This document shows, piece after piece, positions 6,905 to 13,895 of a DNA stretch of 15,414 nt (within the stretch, counting starts at the first letter, position 1; every line of letters begins with the position of its first letter). A model generated the notes under the pieces. That model was given only the letters and a program-made list of their open reading frames with translations, was not told the origin of the DNA and ran no database searches. This stretch comes from an uncultured Lachnospiraceae bacterium (GTDB lineage Bacteria; Bacillota; Clostridia; Lachnospirales; Lachnospiraceae), in contig UQVK01000096.1 in the NCBI GenBank assembly GCA_900544445.1, positions 1-15,414 on the forward strand. Direction: 5' to 3'. The translations under genes and the position numbers were made by a program.

Positions 6905-9109
6905 CTACGATGGTAACAGATTCTTCCCGGTCTGTCCATACCTGCCCATGAACACGGCCACAGATCTGGGGCGCATGATGAATTCCCCGTCGATGCGCAC
7001 CTGTTCCTCTCCTTCATAGCAGTATTTTCCCTCTCCGTTTCCAAAGGTATTGACGGCCACATGCCAGTCTCCCGTCTGCTTCAGGTCAGGAAGGGTGATC
7101 CGCACATCCTCCCAGTAGACGTTGAGCGCCAGGTAAACCAGGTCGTCCCGCCCCTTTTTGCTGTCATAGCCGGCGAAGCAGATCCCGATGGTTCCCGCAT
7201 TCGGAGCCGGGCGCTCTCCCTCCGCCGCGTCCGCTCCGTATACCCGGACGGATTCCAGGCCGCAGACCGCACGGGGAAGCTCTTCCCGGATGGCCGGATG
7301 GGTCAGACGGTAACGGATCATGAACCGGAAAAATGCAAACAACTCCCGGTTCTTTTCCAGCAGCCGCCAGTCCAGCCAGGAAATCTCATTGTCCTGGCAG
7401 TAGGGGTTGTTGTTTCCATACTGGGTGTTGCCAAATTCGTCCCCGGCCAGGAACATGGGCGTGCCCCTGCTGCACAAAAGTACGGCGCAGGCGTTTCGGA
7501 TCAGGCGGAAGCGCAGGGAAAGCACCTCTTTTTCCTGCGTCTCCCCCTCCGCCCCGCAGTTCCAGCTCCGGTTGTCATCCGCTCCGTCGGTATTGTTCCA
7601 GCCGTTGGCCTCATTATGCTTTTCATTGTAGGAATACAGATCATACAGGGTAAAGCCATCGTGACAGGTGAGGAAATTCACGCAGGAATTATACCCCGCA
7701 TAGTTCCGGATCCGTCCGCCGTTTTCTCCATTTTCCTCCTCTTCCTTTCCTCCTGTTCCGTACAGGTCGAAGGAACCGGCGATCCGCATGGCAGCGTTTT
7801 CCGACTCCCAGAGATCCCCCTTTAGATAGGAACGCAGGGCATCCCGATACTTTCCGTTCCACTCCGCCCAGCGGCCCGCCGCCGGAAAGCTTCCCACCTG
7901 ATAGACGCCGCCCGCATCCCAAGCCTCCGCGATCAGCTTTACATTGTCAAGAAGCGGGTCGCAGGCCAGACTCTCCAGCAGAGGGGGCCGGTTCATGGGC
8001 GAACCGTCCTCGTTTCTTCCCAGAATGCTGGCGAGGTCGAAGCGGAAGCCGTCCACCCGGTAGTACACCGTCCAGTAGCGGAGACATTCCAGAATCATCT
8101 GCCGCACCATCGGATGATTGCAGTTCAGCGTATTGCCGCAGCCGCTGAAATTATAATACCAGCCATCCGGCGTGAGCATGTAATAGATCCTGTTGTCAAA
8201 GCCCTTGAAACAGAAGCAGGGACCCTGTTCATTGCCCTCCGCCGTATGATTGAACACCACGTCCAGAATGACCTCGATCCCGTTCTCATGAAGCGCCCGG
8301 ATCAGCTCCTTCAGCTCCGTCCCTTCCCGGTTGAACTCATTCGCCGCCGTATAGCTGGTATTCGGGGCAAAAAAGCTGACCGTATTGTAGCCCCAGTAAT
8401 CCAGCAGCCTCCTCCCATCCACTTCTCTGGAGTTCATGGTTTCGTCAAATTCAAAAACCGGCATCAGCTCCACCGCGTTGATTCCAAGCTCCTTCAGATA
8501 GGGAATCTTTTCCTTCAGCCCCGCGAAGGTTCCCTTGCCTGCCACGCCGGAAGACACGTGGCGGGTAAAGCCCCGCACATGCAGCTCGTAGATGACCAGG
8601 TCGCTCAGCTGCCGCCTGGACTGCGGCATGCTCCCCCAGTCAAACACATCCCGCACCACCCTGGCATGGTAATGCTTTTCCTGATGCTTTCCCCAGATGC
8701 TCTGGCCCGTCACCGCCCTGGCATAGGGGTCCAGAAGGATGGCGTTTTTATCAAAGCGCAGCCCCTTTTGCGGCTCCCACGGTCCGTCGATGCGGTAGGC
8801 GTATTCAAATTCCCCGATATCCAGGCCGAAAACAATCATGGCGTACACATCCCCAACCCGGTATTCCTCCGGGAAAGGCAGCACCGCATAAGGCTCTTCC
8901 TCTCCCCTGTGAAAAAGCAGCAGCTCGCAGCCCGTCCCCTCATGGGTATGCACGGTGAAATTCACGCCCTCCGGAAGGGCCATCGCCCCATTTAAGTGAA
9001 ACAGCCCCGGCCGCACCGGATATCCCGCAATCTCCCCCATCGGAGCGAAAACGGCAGGCATGCTTTCCAGTTCTTCGTTTGTTTCATATTCCACTTTTCG
9101 TTCCTCCAT
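6905..9109 (-). CDS. glgX: glycogen debranching enzyme, isoamylase/GlgX type (GH13)
   Basis: A 734-residue cytoplasmic alpha-amylase superfamily enzyme expected to cleave alpha-1,6 branches of glycogen or limit dextrins. An N-terminal carbohydrate-binding (CBM48-like) beta domain (about 35-140) precedes the barrel. GH13 regions are clear: DVVFNHT (283-289), GFRFDLAS with nucleophile D358, IAEAWD with acid/base E395, and CHDGF with H483-D484. A Glu/Gly-rich insert at 453-465 looks like a flexible loop. I chose ATG 9109, just before the conserved MPAVFAPMGEIAGYPVRPG block. The frame runs open to 9223, but that extra part crosses a possible promoter and looks unconserved. The ribosome site is weak (AGAG close by). 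It heads the leftward cluster and diverges from the ABC transporter operon. It could be named isoamylase or pullulanase-like; true specificity is not readable. Confidence 0.9.
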   Translation of the reverse strand: MEERKVEYETNEELESMPAVFAPMGEIAGYPVRPGLFHLNGAMALPEGVNFTVHTHEGTGCELLLFHRGEEEPYAVLPFPEEYRVGDVYAMIVFGLDIGEFEYAYRIDGPWEPQKGLRFDKNAILLDPYARAVTGQSIWGKHQEKHYHARVVRDVFDWGSMPQSRRQLSDLVIYELHVRGFTRHVSSGVAGKGTFAGLKEKIPYLKELGINAVELMPVFEFDETMNSREVDGRRLLDYWGYNTVSFFAPNTSYTAANEFNREGTELKELIRALHENGIEVILDVVFNHTAEGNEQGPCFCFKGFDNRIYYMLTPDGWYYNFSGCGNTLNCNHPMVRQMILECLRYWTVYYRVDGFRFDLASILGRNEDGSPMNRPPLLESLACDPLLDNVKLIAEAWDAGGVYQVGSFPAAGRWAEWNGKYRDALRSYLKGDLWESENAAMRIAGSFDLYGTGGKEEEENGENGGRIRNYAGYNSCVNFLTCHDGFTLYDLYSYNEKHNEANGWNNTDGADDNRSWNCGAEGETQEKEVLSLRFRLIRNACAVLLCSRGTPMFLAGDEFGNTQYGNNNPYCQDNEISWLDWRLLEKNRELFAFFRFMIRYRLTHPAIREELPRAVCGLESVRVYGADAAEGERPAPNAGTIGICFAGYDSKKGRDDLVYLALNVYWEDVRITLPDLKQTGDWHVAVNTFGNGEGKYCYEGEEQVRIDGEFIMRPRSVAVFMGRYGQTGKNLLPS

Positions 9110-9138
9110 GCTCTGAAATGCCACGCTAATCTCCAGAC

Positions 9139-9150
9139 AGTATAACATAT
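9139..9150 (-). promoter_or_regulatory. candidate -10 element for the debranching enzyme
   Basis: Read leftwards, TATGTTATACT (9150-9140) offers TATACT or TATGTT as a -10 box about 30-40 nt before ATG 9109. An A-rich stretch lies just upstream, but no convincing -35 is found at 16-18 bp. A start here would leave a short leader before ATG 9109, which fits that start choice. Confidence 0.35.
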
Positions 9151-9271
9151 TTTTTCTCTTTCCTGCCATCAGCATGCCCAAAAGTTTCCTTTTCCTCCCG
9201 CACAAACAGGACAATTCTGCCAAATTCTAAAATTTCCATAAATTTTTCTCTCCATTTTTTCGAATCTGGTG

Positions 9272-9277
9272 TATAAT
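9272..9277 (+). promoter_or_regulatory. candidate -10 element for the binding-protein operon
   Basis: A perfect TATAAT lies 153 nt before the start of the binding-protein gene. The region where a -35 should be reads TCTCCA and is weak, though T- and A-rich tracts precede it. A transcript starting near 9284 would have a leader of about 145 nt holding four hairpins (9303-9413). Confidence 0.5.
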
Positions 9278-9302
9278 ACAAGCACGTCTATTATGGACAA
9301 AT

Positions 9303-9413
9303 GTCTTCCCGCCATGAGCGACGGGAAGACAGGAGGCGTGCACGAACAAAGTTCGTGCCAAAGAATGGCTCCGCCGTTCTTTCTTTGTATTAAAAAAGCC
9401 GCCCAAGGGCGGC
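9303..9413 (+). promoter_or_regulatory. four-hairpin leader of the binding-protein gene
   Basis: Four stems follow each other: 9303-9330 (GTCTTCCCG, 9 bp, loop 10), 9340-9358 (GCACGAAC, 8 bp, loop AAA), 9360-9382 (AAAGAATGGC with GCCGTTCTTT, 10 bp including one U-G pair) and 9398-9413 (GCCGCC, 6 bp, loop CAAG). The last stem is followed four bases later by the AGGAGG ribosome site. The last three have the same type and order as the stems in front of the SAM hydrolase. No T-box motif and no leader peptide rich in branched-chain codons is visible. Confidence 0.8.
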
Positions 9414-9429
9414 AAAAGGAGGAAATGTT

Positions 9430-10668
9430 ATGAAAAAGGCAATCAGTTTTGTTCTGACTGCCGTGATGTGCGCAGGTCTTCTTGCAGGCTGCGGCAGCAC
9501 GACGGCAGACACCGGATCTTCTTCCGCATCTGAAAGCTCAGCTGCATCCGCTTCCACTGAGGCGGCCGGAAATGCAGACGCAGAGGCTTCTGCGGAAACC
9601 ACCGGCGCGGCTTTCAAGCTTGGCGGCACCGCTCCCCTGACGGGCTCCGCTGCCATTTACGGAAATGCCGTAATGAACGGCGCACAGATCGCGGTTGATG
9701 AGATCAACGCGGAAGGCGGCGCCATCCAGTTCGAATTAAAGTATGAAGATGATGAAAATGACCCTGAGAAGGCTGTTTCTGCTTACAACGCTCTGAAGGA
9801 CTGGGGCATGCAGCTCTCCCTTGGCGCCGTTACCACAAAGCCCTGCGAGGCAATTGCGACGGAGCATTATGCGGACCGGATCTTCGGTCTGACTCCTTCC
9901 GCTTCTTCCACCGCGGTAACGGAAGGCAAGGACAACTTCTTCCAGATCTGCTTCGCGGATCCCAACCAGGGTGTTGCTTCCGCTGATTACATTGCAGATC
10001 AGCAGCTCGGTACCAAAATCGCCGTAATCTACAGAAATGATGACGTGTACTCCAGCGGCATCTATGAGAAGTTCCAGGAAGAGGCCAGCGCGAAGGGGCT
10101 GGAAATCGTATCCGCCACCACCTTCACCGATGCCAGCTCCAATGACTTCTCCGTACAGTTGACCGAGGCAAGAGATGCCGGCGCCGACCTCGTTTTCCTT
10201 CCCATCTATTATCAGCCCGCTTCCCTGATTCTGAAGCAGGCCAGCGACATGGGATATACGCCCAAGTTCTTCGGCGTGGACGGCATGGACGGAATCCTGA
10301 CTCTGGAAGGCTTTGATACTTCCCTGGCAGAAGGCGTCATGCTTCTGACTCCTTTTAATGCGGATGCGACGGACGACAAGACCGTGAGCTTCGTAACCAA
10401 GTATCAGGAGCTTTACGGTGAGGTTCCGAATCAGTTTGCAGCAGATGCCTACGACTGCGTATACGCTTACAAGGCGGCGCTGGAAGCTGCGGGAGCCACC
10501 GCTGACATGAGTGCGGAGGAGCTGTGCGAGCTGATGGTCGCCACCTTCCCCACCATCACCTTTGACGGCCTGACCGGTGAAGGCGTGACCTGGGATTCCA
10601 CGGGCGCGGTTTCCAAGAGCCCGAAGGGCATGGTCATCGAAAACGGCGCTTACGTCGGAATGGACTGA
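9430..10668 (+). CDS. livJ: ABC transporter substrate-binding lipoprotein, branched-chain amino-acid type
   Basis: A 412-residue extracellular binding protein. The signal peptide MKKAISFVLTAVMCAG ends in the lipobox LLAGC, so C21 should be lipidated and hold the protein on the outer face of the membrane. A Ser/Ala/Glu-rich linker (about 22-60) follows, then a type 1 periplasmic-binding fold starting at FKLGGTAPLTGSAAIYG, with VDEINAEGG and later FFGVDGMDGI as family landmarks. By family and by its neighbours livH, livM, livG and livF it delivers leucine, isoleucine or valine; related proteins bind amides, urea or other amino acids, so the ligand is not certain. AGGAGG (9417-9422) lies 7 nt before ATG 9430. 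A strong terminator directly after the stop suggests that this gene is made in excess of the rest of the operon. Confidence 0.93.
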   Translation: MKKAISFVLTAVMCAGLLAGCGSTTADTGSSSASESSAASASTEAAGNADAEASAETTGAAFKLGGTAPLTGSAAIYGNAVMNGAQIAVDEINAEGGAIQFELKYEDDENDPEKAVSAYNALKDWGMQLSLGAVTTKPCEAIATEHYADRIFGLTPSASSTAVTEGKDNFFQICFADPNQGVASADYIADQQLGTKIAVIYRNDDVYSSGIYEKFQEEASAKGLEIVSATTFTDASSNDFSVQLTEARDAGADLVFLPIYYQPASLILKQASDMGYTPKFFGVDGMDGILTLEGFDTSLAEGVMLLTPFNADATDDKTVSFVTKYQELYGEVPNQFAADAYDCVYAYKAALEAAGATADMSAEELCELMVATFPTITFDGLTGEGVTWDSTGAVSKSPKGMVIENGAYVGMD

Positions 10669-10674
10669 TCCCAG

Positions 10675-10725
10675 ACGGCACAGGCGGCGGGCTGCTTTCT
10701 GCATGCCTGCCGCCTGCCGTTTTTT
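10675..10725 (+). terminator. strong intrinsic terminator after the binding-protein gene
   Basis: ACGGCA then GGCGGC (with a 2-nt CA bulge) pairs with GCCGCC then TGCCGT, and four further pairs (GGGC with GCCT, one wobble) extend the stem around a 12-nt loop. Six T follow at 10720-10725. It starts 7 nt after the stop codon. Partial read-through would give more binding protein than permease, common in importer operons. Confidence 0.88.
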
Positions 10726-10942
10726 CGGGGAAAGGACGGCTTCTTCCGACGCTGTTGTTTGTTTATAAAAAAAACTGTTGACCCCCAGCCTATGATGCGA
10801 GGCAACGGCTCGATGCGGTTCCTGCGCTCCGGTCCGGCGCGCCATTCCAGCGTGCCATTCTGGCACGTGGCGCAGCGCAGCGCGGCGGGTACGGGCAGCG
10901 GGCGAGCTGCTGCCTGGCATCACAGGCGGAAAGGAGATTCCC
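10726..10942 (+). promoter_or_regulatory. GC-rich structured leader of livH
   Basis: This 217-nt gap holds no gene. TATAAA (10764-10769) and TATGAT (10791-10796) could be -10 boxes, but neither has a good -35 at the right distance, so a separate livH promoter is only possible. Further on, CGTGCCA/TGGCACG forms a hairpin at 10851-10867, flanked by GCGCCA (10839-10844) and TGGCGC (10868-10873), which can pair outside it. GGCAGC (10894-10899) can pair with GCTGCC (10909-10914). The hairpin words resemble parts of the recurring AAGAATGGC and GGCACG stems but do not match them as a unit. Confidence 0.5.
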
Positions 10943-11824
10943 ATGACCTTTTTATCCCATCTGATCAACGGCATCAGCCTCGGCAGTGTGTATGCCATCA
11001 TTGCGCTGGGTTATACGATGGTGTATGGTATTGCCAAGATGCTTAATTTCGCCCACGGAGACGTCATCATGGTGGGCGCTTACATATCCTTCTGCACCAC
11101 CAGCTATCTGGGGCTGTCTCCGCTCATATCCGTGATTTTTGCGGTGATCGTCTGCACCGTTCTGGGCATCGCCATTGAACGGCTCGCGTATAAGCCGCTT
11201 CGGCAGGCGCCCTCTCTGGCCGTTCTGATCACGGCCATCGGCGTATCCTATTTTCTGCAGAACGCGGCCCTTCTGATCTGGGGTTCCAGCCCCAAGACCT
11301 TTTCCTCCATCGTGGGAAACTGGTCCGTCCAGCTCTTTGGCGGCAGGCTTATCATTTCCGGCGTGACCATCGTGACCGTCGCCGCCTGCATTCTCATCAT
11401 GATCGTGCTGACGCTGTTCACCACCAAAACCAGAATGGGAACCGCCATGCGCGCCGTTTCAGAGGATAAGGGTGCTGCCGGTCTCATGGGCATCAACGTG
11501 AACACCACCATTTCCGTCACCTTCGCCATCGGCTCCGGCCTGGCCGCCATTGCGGGCGTGCTGCTCTGCTCCGCCTATCCGACCCTGATGCCCACCACCG
11601 GCTCCATGCCCGGCATCAAGGCGTTTACGGCTGCCGTATTCGGCGGCATCGGCTCCATTCCGGGGGCCATGATCGGCGGCATCCTGCTCGGTGTGATCGA
11701 GATTTTCTCAAAAGCCTATATCTCCACCCAGCTGTCGGATGCCATTGTGTTCGCAGTCCTGATCATTGTTCTTCTTGTGAAGCCCGACGGACTGCTTGGC
11801 AAACATGTAAGTGAGAAAGTGTAA
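10943..11824 (+). CDS. livH: branched-chain amino-acid ABC transporter permease LivH
   Basis: A 293-residue integral membrane protein, one half of the transport channel with LivM. It is hydrophobic throughout, with about eight membrane segments. The N terminus NGISLGSVYAIIALGYTMVYGI and the block LNFAHGDVIMVGAY (34-47) are LivH hallmarks. Near the C terminus, AFTAAVFGGIGSIPGAMIGG is the conserved loop that contacts the ATPases in this family. GGAG lies 6 nt before ATG 10943. It follows the binding-protein gene beyond the terminator and a structured leader. A 181-nt structured gap separates it from livM, unusual because these two permease genes are often nearly adjacent. Confidence 0.95.
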   Translation: MTFLSHLINGISLGSVYAIIALGYTMVYGIAKMLNFAHGDVIMVGAYISFCTTSYLGLSPLISVIFAVIVCTVLGIAIERLAYKPLRQAPSLAVLITAIGVSYFLQNAALLIWGSSPKTFSSIVGNWSVQLFGGRLIISGVTIVTVAACILIMIVLTLFTTKTRMGTAMRAVSEDKGAAGLMGINVNTTISVTFAIGSGLAAIAGVLLCSAYPTLMPTTGSMPGIKAFTAAVFGGIGSIPGAMIGGILLGVIEIFSKAYISTQLSDAIVFAVLIIVLLVKPDGLLGKHVSEKV

Positions 11825-11825
11825 T

Positions 11826-11897
11826 GTATGAGAAGAACTTCTAAGCCAGCACAGGACACCGGCTAAGAAGTTCTATGGGCTGCGCCCTTTCTCATAC
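11826..11897 (+). ncRNA. predicted three-way-junction RNA in the livH-livM gap
   Basis: An outer stem GTATGAGAA/TTCTCATAC (11826-11834 with 11889-11897, 9 bp) encloses two hairpins. One is GAACTTCTAAGCC (11835-11847) with GGCTAAGAAGTTC (11861-11873), 12 pairs and one A-A mismatch; the other is GGGC/GCCC (11877-11880 with 11884-11887). Linkers are 0, 3 and 1 nt. It starts two bases after the livH stop, so it would be part of the operon mRNA. No known riboswitch class is recognised. The fold is predicted by eye. Confidence 0.6.
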
Positions 11898-11898
11898 C

Positions 11899-11933
11899 GA
11901 AGAATGGCCCTGCGTGCCATTCTTCCCGTTTTT
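11899..11933 (+). repeat. AAGAATGGC-family hairpin with a short T-run
   Basis: GAAGAATGGC (11899-11908) pairs perfectly with GCCATTCTTC (11916-11925) around CCTGCGT. It is the same stem as at 6714-6735 and nearly that at 9360-9382. Three bases later comes TTTTT (11929-11933), so it might weakly terminate or pause transcription before livM. Confidence 0.7.
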
Positions 11934-11938
11934 GCAGC

Positions 11939-11991
11939 GGCGGTTTGTGCCGAAGCGTCACAAACCGCCTCAACCGGTCACAACGCTTCGG
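11939..11991 (+). promoter_or_regulatory. possible pseudoknot or switch next to the livM ribosome site
   Basis: GGCGGTTTGTG (11939-11949) pairs with CACAAACCGCC (11959-11969), 11 bp. The entire 9-nt loop CCGAAGCGT (11950-11958) is the exact complement of ACGCTTCGG (11983-11991), which ends 3 nt before TGGAGAT, the livM ribosome site. The two pairings either form a pseudoknot or exclude each other in part, because no loop base is left to cross the groove if both are complete. Confidence 0.65.
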
Positions 11992-12005
11992 AATGGAGAT
12001 TTACA

Positions 12006-13079
12006 ATGAAACAGTTTAAGCAGCTTCTGGCCGCAAGGCGCGACAGCGTGACCGCCTTCGGCATCGTGATCATCGCCTTTCTCATCGTACAGGGCATGAT
12101 CCTGACAGACAATATTTCATCCTCCTTAAACGGCCAGCTCGTTCCCATCTGCGCCTATGTGGTGATGGCCATTTCCCTGAACCTGACCGTGGGCATTCTG
12201 GGCGAGCTTTCCCTGGGACATGCGGGCTTCATGTCCGTCGGCGCCTTCGCCGGCATTGTGGTCACCACCAGCCTGGCTGACGCCATTCCCTTCGGTCCCA
12301 TGCGCCTGGCCATCGCCATGGTGGTTGGAGCCCTCTGCGCCGCCGTTGCGGGCGTGATCGTCGGTATCCCGGTGCTTCGCTTAAAGGGCGACTATCTGGC
12401 CATCGTCACGCTGGCCTTCGGCGAAATCATCAAGAACATCATCAACGTGCTCTACATCGGCCTGGATAAAAAGGGCCTGCATTTCAGTCTGTTAAACCAG
12501 GCCTTTGAGCTTTCCGAAAACGGAAAAATGATCATCAACGGACCCATGGGCGTCAGCGGCGTCACCAAGCTTTCTTCCTTCACCGCAGGCTTTGTCCTCA
12601 TCCTGATCACCCTGTTTCTGGTGCTCAACCTCATCCACAGCCGGACGGGCCGCGCCGTCATGGCGGTGCGCGACAACCGGATTGCCGCGGAAAGCATCGG
12701 CATCCCCGTCACCCGCTATCGTCTGCTGGCCTTCGTCATTTCCGCAGCTCTGGCGGGAGCCGCAGGTACGCTGTATGCCATGAACTTTTCCACCGTCACG
12801 GCGACCAAGTTTGACTTCAACACCTCCATCCTGATTCTGGTGTTTGTGGTTCTCGGCGGTCTCGGCAATATCTGGGGCTCCATCATCGCGGCGGCCCTGC
12901 TCACCGTCCTTCCGGAGCTTCTGCGTTCCATGAACGATTACCGGATGCTTATCTATGCGATCCTGCTGATCGCCATGATGATTTTCAACAATTCCGGCCT
13001 GAAAAAGCGGCTGCTGGAAAAACGCGCCGCTGCCCGTGCCGAAAAGGCGGAAGCAAAACATGGAAAGGAGGCGGCATAA
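12006..13079 (+). CDS. livM: branched-chain amino-acid ABC transporter permease LivM
   Basis: A predicted 357-residue membrane protein that forms the channel together with LivH. The first membrane segment is AFGIVIIAFLIVQGMIL. The family block SLNLTVGILGELSLGHAGF lies near residues 57-75, and the C-terminal block FVVLGGLGNIWGSIIAA is the ATPase contact loop. The tail is charged (Lys/Glu/Ala-rich). I start at ATG 12006, where GGAG (11995-11998) lies 7 nt upstream. The frame is open to 11904, but that would translate the upstream hairpins and give a non-hydrophobic extension. One base separates its stop from the livG start, and the livG ribosome site lies inside the end of livM, so the two are tightly coupled. 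Confidence 0.93.
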   Translation: MKQFKQLLAARRDSVTAFGIVIIAFLIVQGMILTDNISSSLNGQLVPICAYVVMAISLNLTVGILGELSLGHAGFMSVGAFAGIVVTTSLADAIPFGPMRLAIAMVVGALCAAVAGVIVGIPVLRLKGDYLAIVTLAFGEIIKNIINVLYIGLDKKGLHFSLLNQAFELSENGKMIINGPMGVSGVTKLSSFTAGFVLILITLFLVLNLIHSRTGRAVMAVRDNRIAAESIGIPVTRYRLLAFVISAALAGAAGTLYAMNFSTVTATKFDFNTSILILVFVVLGGLGNIWGSIIAAALLTVLPELLRSMNDYRMLIYAILLIAMMIFNNSGLKKRLLEKRAAARAEKAEAKHGKEAA

Positions 13080-13080
13080 C

Positions 13081-13839
13081 ATGGCAATGCTGGAAGTCAC
13101 CAGTCTGGGCATCTCCTTCGGCGGCCTGCGCGCAGTCGACGAGCTGTCCATGAAAATCGAACAGGGCAGCCTGGTCGGCCTCATCGGCCCCAACGGCGCC
13201 GGAAAAACCACCGTTTTCAACATGCTGACAGGCGTTTACCGCCCCACCGACGGAGGCATCCGTCTGGACGGCCAGAACCTGGTGGGCAAAAAGCCCCACG
13301 AAATCTGCCGTCTGGGTGTGGCCAGAACCTTTCAGAACATCCGGCTTTTTACCGCCCAGAGCGTTCTGGACAATGTAAAGGCCGCCCTTCATAACCGGAT
13401 CACCTATTCCCTTGCGGAAAGCATGCTGCATCTGGGCAGCTACCGCCGGAAGGAAAAGGAAATGGACGGGGAAGCCATGCGGATCCTGCGCCTTTTTGAT
13501 CTGGAATCCTCCGCAAACGACCTGGCCTCCAACCTTCCCTACGGCAAACAGCGCAAGCTGGAAATCGCCCGCGCCCTTGCCACAAATCCCAAGCTTCTTC
13601 TGCTGGATGAACCCGCCGCAGGCATGAACCCCAACGAAACCCGGGAGCTGATGGACACCATCAGCCTGGTCCGTAAAGAGTACGGCGTGACCATTCTTCT
13701 GATCGAGCATGACATGAAGCTGGTACAGGGAATCTGTGAATACCTGTACGTTCTCAACTTCGGGAAGCTTCTTACAGAGGGAGAACCGAAGGACGTGCTG
13801 AACAATCCGGAGGTCATCACGGCCTACCTTGGCGACTGA
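13081..13839 (+). CDS. livG: branched-chain amino-acid ABC transporter ATPase LivG
   Basis: A 252-residue ABC ATPase that works with LivF to power the importer at the inner face of the membrane. Walker A is GPNGAGKT (36-43), the Q-loop region reads ARTFQNIRLF, the signature is the LivG-type variant LPYGKQRKLE (152-161) in place of LSGGQ, and Walker B is LLLLDEP (172-178) with the switch His in IEHDM. The C-terminal part ends in the family block GKLLTEGEPKDVLNNPEVITAYLGD-like residues. Start ATG 13081 has AAGGAGG (13065-13071) upstream inside livM; the longer frame from 13036 would overlap livM and is rejected. Confidence 0.95.
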   Translation: MAMLEVTSLGISFGGLRAVDELSMKIEQGSLVGLIGPNGAGKTTVFNMLTGVYRPTDGGIRLDGQNLVGKKPHEICRLGVARTFQNIRLFTAQSVLDNVKAALHNRITYSLAESMLHLGSYRRKEKEMDGEAMRILRLFDLESSANDLASNLPYGKQRKLEIARALATNPKLLLLDEPAAGMNPNETRELMDTISLVRKEYGVTILLIEHDMKLVQGICEYLYVLNFGKLLTEGEPKDVLNNPEVITAYLGD

Positions 13840-13846
13840 AACCGGC

Positions 13847-13868
13847 GGCACGAACCGCGGTTCGTGCC
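13847..13868 (+). repeat. GGCACGAAC-family hairpin between livG and livF
   Basis: GGCACGAAC (13847-13855) pairs perfectly with GTTCGTGCC (13860-13868) around CGCG. The same stem appears in the SAM hydrolase leader (6737-6760) and, one base pair shorter, in the binding-protein leader (9340-9358). It fills much of the 56-nt gap and ends 27 nt before the livF start. No T-run follows, so it is not a terminator. Confidence 0.85.
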
Positions 13869-13895
13869 GGATTCCATACTGAAAAGGAGAATCTC

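Noticed and set aside
9284..9429. T-box or other known amino-acid leader control of the importer
   Set aside because: No T-box consensus, no specifier loop layout and no peptide rich in Leu, Ile or Val codons is present.
9338..9433. Upstream open frame from GTG 9338 overlapping the binding-protein start
   Set aside because: AGGAGG lies only one base before the GTG, too close for good initiation, and the codons consist of hairpin sequence.
9736..11001. Long - strand open frame opposite the binding-protein gene and livH leader
   Set aside because: It crosses the terminator and two well-supported genes on the other strand and shows no domain or ribosome site worth noting.
11904..12005. N-terminal extension of livM
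   Set aside because: In frame and open, but it translates hairpin sequence, lacks a ribosome site and is followed by ATG 12006 with GGAG at the right distance.
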